A stretch of DNA of 64,000 nucleotides, taken from positions 434,001-498,000 of the forward strand of contig NZ_RAIQ01000002.1 of the NCBI RefSeq assembly GCF_003625475.1, in the 5' to 3' direction. The DNA is from Butyrivibrio sp. X503 (GTDB lineage Bacteria; Bacillota; Clostridia; Lachnospirales; Lachnospiraceae). Below the pieces are notes generated by a model. It did not search any database, had not been told where the DNA came from, and was given only the letters and a program-made list of their open reading frames with translations. Positions 61,343 through 64,000 of this stretch are shown here, piece by piece (the first letter of the stretch is position 1; each line of letters opens with the position of its first letter). The translations under genes and the position numbers were made by a program.

Positions 61343-62422
61343 ATGAAAAAGAAAACACTGATAGCGCTTATCACAACTACGATCATGCTGGTTGCAGCGC
61401 TCACATCAATACTTGTCACAGGGAGGAAAACAAACGTGAATACAGATAAGAATATACAAGGACTTAACGAAGAACTGTCCGAGATTATGTACCTGGGCTC
61501 TCTTGCCCCGAGTTCTCACAACATACAATGCTGGCTCATTGAATTGTACCCGGAAGAAGGAAAGCTTACCGTCTCTGCCGACCCCGAGCGAAAGCTGAGC
61601 GTCGTTGACCCCCAAGCCAGAGAACAGTTCCTCTCACTCGGATGCTATATACGAACCCTCGAAGAGGCTTTTCTCGCTTACGGGTACAATGTTACTTACA
61701 GCTATGACGAATCAACCGATACCATGAATCTGTCATATAAAAAGATCTCAGATAAGATCGATCCAAATACAATCACCAGGATCAAGAAACGTCACACAGA
61801 CAAAAGAGCTTTTGACATAAGCGATTCTTCCAAAAACGAATACGTTTCAAAGCTTTGCAAAAACATCGGCTGCGAATACTACTCTTTTGACACCAAAGAA
61901 TTTGCTATAATAAAAAAAGCAACGGCAGATGCTTATATCAAACAGGCTTACGACGAGGAAACAGCGGCAGAACTTTCAAATTGGCTTAGGCTCTCCAATA
62001 AAGAGACAAAAGATAAAAAAGACGGTCTGAGCGCTGAGCAGCTTGGCATCACGGGTATCAAGAAGGTCTTCTACTATCTTTTCACCAACCACGAAAATGC
62101 AAAGGGAAAGACATTCGCAGATCAGGGCATTGCCAACACGGAAAGTCAGCTAAACGGATGCATGGGCTTTATCATCGTATCTTCCGGCGATTCCAAAAAA
62201 GAGCTTGTGGAGTGCGGTATAAAGGCAACAGATATCTGGCTTGATCTTACGGAAAACAACATATCTGTTCATCCGATGAGCTATGCAATTGAGGAAGCCG
62301 AATACAAGACACAGCTTCCTTCAGAAAATCAGCAGATGCTCCTTCGCGTCGGATGTGTTAAGAAATACGGAGAAAACAACGCTGTCAGAAGGGACTTATC
62401 AGACTACATAAAGGTACATTAA
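61343..62422 (+). CDS. Acg-family nitroreductase-like FMN oxidoreductase, membrane-anchored
   Basis: The 359-aa product has an N-terminal signal anchor (MKKKTLIALITTTIMLVAAL), then a nitroreductase-type fold: IMYLGSLAPSSHNIQCWLIE (FMN-binding N-terminal motif), KKRHTDKRAFD and HPMSYAIEEAEYKTQL. The Acg type has two nitroreductase-like halves. With the anchor it probably acts outside the membrane or is exported, which is unusual for an FMN enzyme. Preceded by twin TetR operators; tetR follows 2 bp downstream. Confidence 0.82.
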   Translation: MKKKTLIALITTTIMLVAALTSILVTGRKTNVNTDKNIQGLNEELSEIMYLGSLAPSSHNIQCWLIELYPEEGKLTVSADPERKLSVVDPQAREQFLSLGCYIRTLEEAFLAYGYNVTYSYDESTDTMNLSYKKISDKIDPNTITRIKKRHTDKRAFDISDSSKNEYVSKLCKNIGCEYYSFDTKEFAIIKKATADAYIKQAYDEETAAELSNWLRLSNKETKDKKDGLSAEQLGITGIKKVFYYLFTNHENAKGKTFADQGIANTESQLNGCMGFIIVSSGDSKKELVECGIKATDIWLDLTENNISVHPMSYAIEEAEYKTQLPSENQQMLLRVGCVKKYGENNAVRRDLSDYIKVH

Positions 62423-62424
62423 AT

Positions 62425-63021
62425 ATGGGAAGACGAATAAAAGAAGAACCTATAGTACACAGAGAAAGAATCGCAGCTGCGGCCGAAAAGCTTTTTAAAG
62501 AGCAAGACACCGTAAAGGTAACGGTCAGCGACATTGCCAAAGAAGCCGGCTACAGCAAGGCGACTTTATATACCTATTTTGAAAACAAGGACGAGATAGT
62601 CAGCTATCTCGCCCTTAAAAGCATGTCATTATTAAAAAATGAGATCATCAAAAACACCGATTCTAAAAAGACTGACAAAGAAAATTTCCTCGGTATCTGC
62701 AAGGGTCTTTTGAAATATTATAAAAAATATCCCATGTACTTTGACTTTGCGCAAGACACCATCAACGTTGATTTTTCAGAAAACAAATTCTACAACACCG
62801 ACCTCGATACGTATATCGTAGGTCAAGAGATCAGCGCCTATATTAAAGAGCTTTTTAAACTCGGCGACGAAGCCTTTGTCACGACCTTTGCGATGTGGGG
62901 CTCACTTTGCGGTGTTATCAAGCTTGCCGCCAACAAGGAAGCCTTCATTCAGAAAGAAACCGGAATGAACAACAAAGAATTCCTCGACGCCGTTTTCAAT
63001 ATCCTGTATAAGGTCGTGTAA
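62425..63021 (+). CDS. TetR/AcrR-family repressor
   Basis: The 198-aa product has a TetR N-terminal DNA-binding domain (about residues 10-60, RERIAAAAEKLFKE, TVSDIAKEAGYSKATLYTYF) and an all-helical ligand domain. Translation is coupled to the oxidoreductase by a 2-bp gap with no obvious own site. It should bind the AATTAAACC-N3-GGTTTAATT palindromes at 61258-61313; the inducer is unknown. Confidence 0.93.
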   Translation: MGRRIKEEPIVHRERIAAAAEKLFKEQDTVKVTVSDIAKEAGYSKATLYTYFENKDEIVSYLALKSMSLLKNEIIKNTDSKKTDKENFLGICKGLLKYYKKYPMYFDFAQDTINVDFSENKFYNTDLDTYIVGQEISAYIKELFKLGDEAFVTTFAMWGSLCGVIKLAANKEAFIQKETGMNNKEFLDAVFNILYKVV

Positions 63022-63032
63022 AAACCTGCCAC

Positions 63033-63662
63033 TTATTTTCCGTCAGGGAAGCTTGTAAATGCGCCACTCTCAAGCGTAGGAAGACCGTACTTTTCCTTTG
63101 CATCTGCGATGGCTTTTATCATAAACGCCATGTTGCGGGCAAGGTTTCTCATTGTCTGAAGTCCTTCCTTGTCCTTAAGTACATCTTCCGCCGTACGACC
63201 GTGCACCTGATTCCAATATGTTGAAGAAGCAACAGGCATTCCGCTTATAGTAAAGTACTTATTGAGAACATCAAAGGTTGCTGTATTGCCGCCTCTTCTG
63301 CAGCTTGTAACCGCAGCTCCGACTTTCATCTGTTTTGAAAAATGTGAGCTGAAAAATAGTCTGTCCAAGAACGAAAGAATTGTTCCGTTAGGCGAAGCGT
63401 AGTAAACAGGGCTTCCCACAATGAGTCCGTCTGCCTCTTCAAACTTCCTTGCAACTTCATTTACAAGATCATCATCAAATACACACTTACCTGTGTTCCC
63501 ACAAGAACCGCAGCATACGCAGCCTCTTACAGCCTTGTTGCCGACATGTATAAGCTCAGTCTCTATACCTTCTTCATTCAAAACCTTTATAACCTCAGCG
63601 AGCGCAGTCGCTGTGCAGCCGTTAGCCTTGGGGCTGCCGTTTAATAAAATAACCTTAGCCAT
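63033..63662 (-). CDS. flavodoxin family FMN oxidoreductase
   Basis: The 209-aa product has ILLNGSPKANGCTATAL, GCVCCGSCGNTGKCVFDDD (Cys cluster) and IVGSPVYYASPNGTILSFLD, as in NADPH-dependent FMN reductases and iron-sulfur flavoproteins. A VTSCRRGGNTATFDVLNKYF segment follows. It converges on tetR with an 11-bp gap. The redox partner is unknown. Confidence 0.92.
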   Translation of the reverse strand: MAKVILLNGSPKANGCTATALAEVIKVLNEEGIETELIHVGNKAVRGCVCCGSCGNTGKCVFDDDLVNEVARKFEEADGLIVGSPVYYASPNGTILSFLDRLFFSSHFSKQMKVGAAVTSCRRGGNTATFDVLNKYFTISGMPVASSTYWNQVHGRTAEDVLKDKEGLQTMRNLARNMAFMIKAIADAKEKYGLPTLESGAFTSFPDGK

Positions 63663-63744
63663 AATAAAAACCTCCTATCTTTTTAATGTTATTATTTTAA
63701 AAGGATCTGGTCAAAACAAAAATTGTTCCGGTGATATTCATTTT

Positions 63745-63773
63745 TTGACCTTTTACCTTTCGCAGAATATAAT
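63745..63773 (+). promoter_or_regulatory. sigma-A-like promoter for the RqcH gene
   Basis: TTGACC (63745-63750) and TATAAT (63768-63773) are 17 bp apart, with transcription expected near 63780. Confidence 0.75.
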
Positions 63774-63812
63774 TAAACAGACTCTTTTTAATAAACGGAG
63801 ATATTGATAATT

Positions 63813-64000
63813 ATGGCATTTGACGGTATTACAATTGCAAATCTCACCAAAGATTTCAGCGACCGCTTAACAGGCGGCCGTATATATAAAATTGCACAGA
63901 CTGAGAGCGACGAGCTTCTTATCACGGTCAAGCTCTCCTACGAGAATATTGATAAATACGGCATTAAGCAGGCTAAGATTCTGATGTCTGCAGGCGCTTC
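63813..64000 (+). CDS. rqcH: RqcH/FbpA (NFACT) family protein, 5' part only
   Basis: ATG 63813 follows ACGGAGATATTGATAATT. The visible 62 residues (MAFDGITIANLTKDFSDRLT, GGRIYKIAQTESDELLITVK) match the NFACT-N domain of RqcH, which adds alanine tails to stalled nascent chains on the 50S ribosome; older names are FbpA and fibronectin-binding protein. The gene runs off the right edge, still open. Confidence 0.88.
   Translation, partial: MAFDGITIANLTKDFSDRLTGGRIYKIAQTESDELLITVKLSYENIDKYGIKQAKILMSAGA

Noticed and set aside
1..64000. tRNA, rRNA and known riboswitches.
   Set aside because: Reading the intergenic spaces showed no cloverleaf, conserved rRNA stretch or recognised riboswitch core; the hairpins found are listed as terminators or unassigned structures.

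Overview
The window reads as a chromosomal segment of a low-to-mid GC Gram-positive anaerobe, most likely a Lachnospiraceae member (Butyrivibrio-like is my inference; no rRNA or tRNA is present to confirm it). Supporting signs are strong AGGAGG-type ribosome sites, lipoprotein signal peptides, paired pyrB/pyrI, FeoB with a Cys-rich partner, PIN-PhoH, YolD beside a UvrX-like polymerase, DUF5050 propellers and a CFI-box protein.

Layout. 1-7 kb: the 5' part of pheA (runs off the left edge), a DUF5050 protein, pyrB-pyrI, a 56-aa protein, a CAP-domain lipoprotein, an SOS-type Y-family polymerase and an RluA pseudouridine synthase. 7-10 kb: a ferrous iron operon (feoA-feoA-feoB-Cys-rich protein-rluA) behind a promoter with three copies of a GTTAG-N6-CTAAC palindrome. 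10-19.5 kb: PIN-PhoH, a SulP transporter and an oppBCDFA peptide importer with a terminator-bearing leader. 19.5-25.5 kb: an orphan flagellin-like protein, a candidate small RNA, a highly charged Asp/Arg/Tyr-rich membrane protein, a HerA-like ATPase and a second SOS-type Y-family polymerase with YolD. 25.5-28.8 kb: carB. 28.8-46.7 kb: an accessory region of unrelated lipoproteins (one with a C-type lectin-like domain), an 863-aa phosphoesterase, an AAA/DUF4143 ATPase, gene remnants and two unusual periodic repeat arrays. 46.7-51 kb: small proteins, an XRE regulator fused to a SpoT-like HD hydrolase, a PAS chemoreceptor and a MerR-methyltransferase fusion. 51-64 kb: flavoproteins, PH and YcxB-like proteins, a zinc-ribbon propeller, an AlkZ-related protein, a GNAT pseudogene, PfpI, an Asp/Glu racemase, a divergent Dxs, a YczE-type membrane protein, an AraC regulator, an Acg-type oxidoreductase with its TetR repressor, and the start of an RqcH/FbpA gene at the right edge.

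The strongest unexplained signals are: (1) an array at 46393-46637 of five 33-bp imperfect palindromes repeating at exactly 53 bp, whose mismatch position becomes a U-G pair (and C-G in one unit) in minus-strand RNA; (2) four GAAGAAAYGG repeats at 33/30/33-bp spacing that straddle the promoter of the AAA/DUF4143 gene; (3) two Y-family polymerases with the same architecture, namely a LexA-like box inside a 17-bp promoter spacer and a predicted start of transcription on the A of ATG; (4) the XRE-HD fusion. Two GNAT pseudogenes, a possible phosphatase remnant and several small genes were found by reading all frames. Functions rest on recognised motifs; no database search was run.
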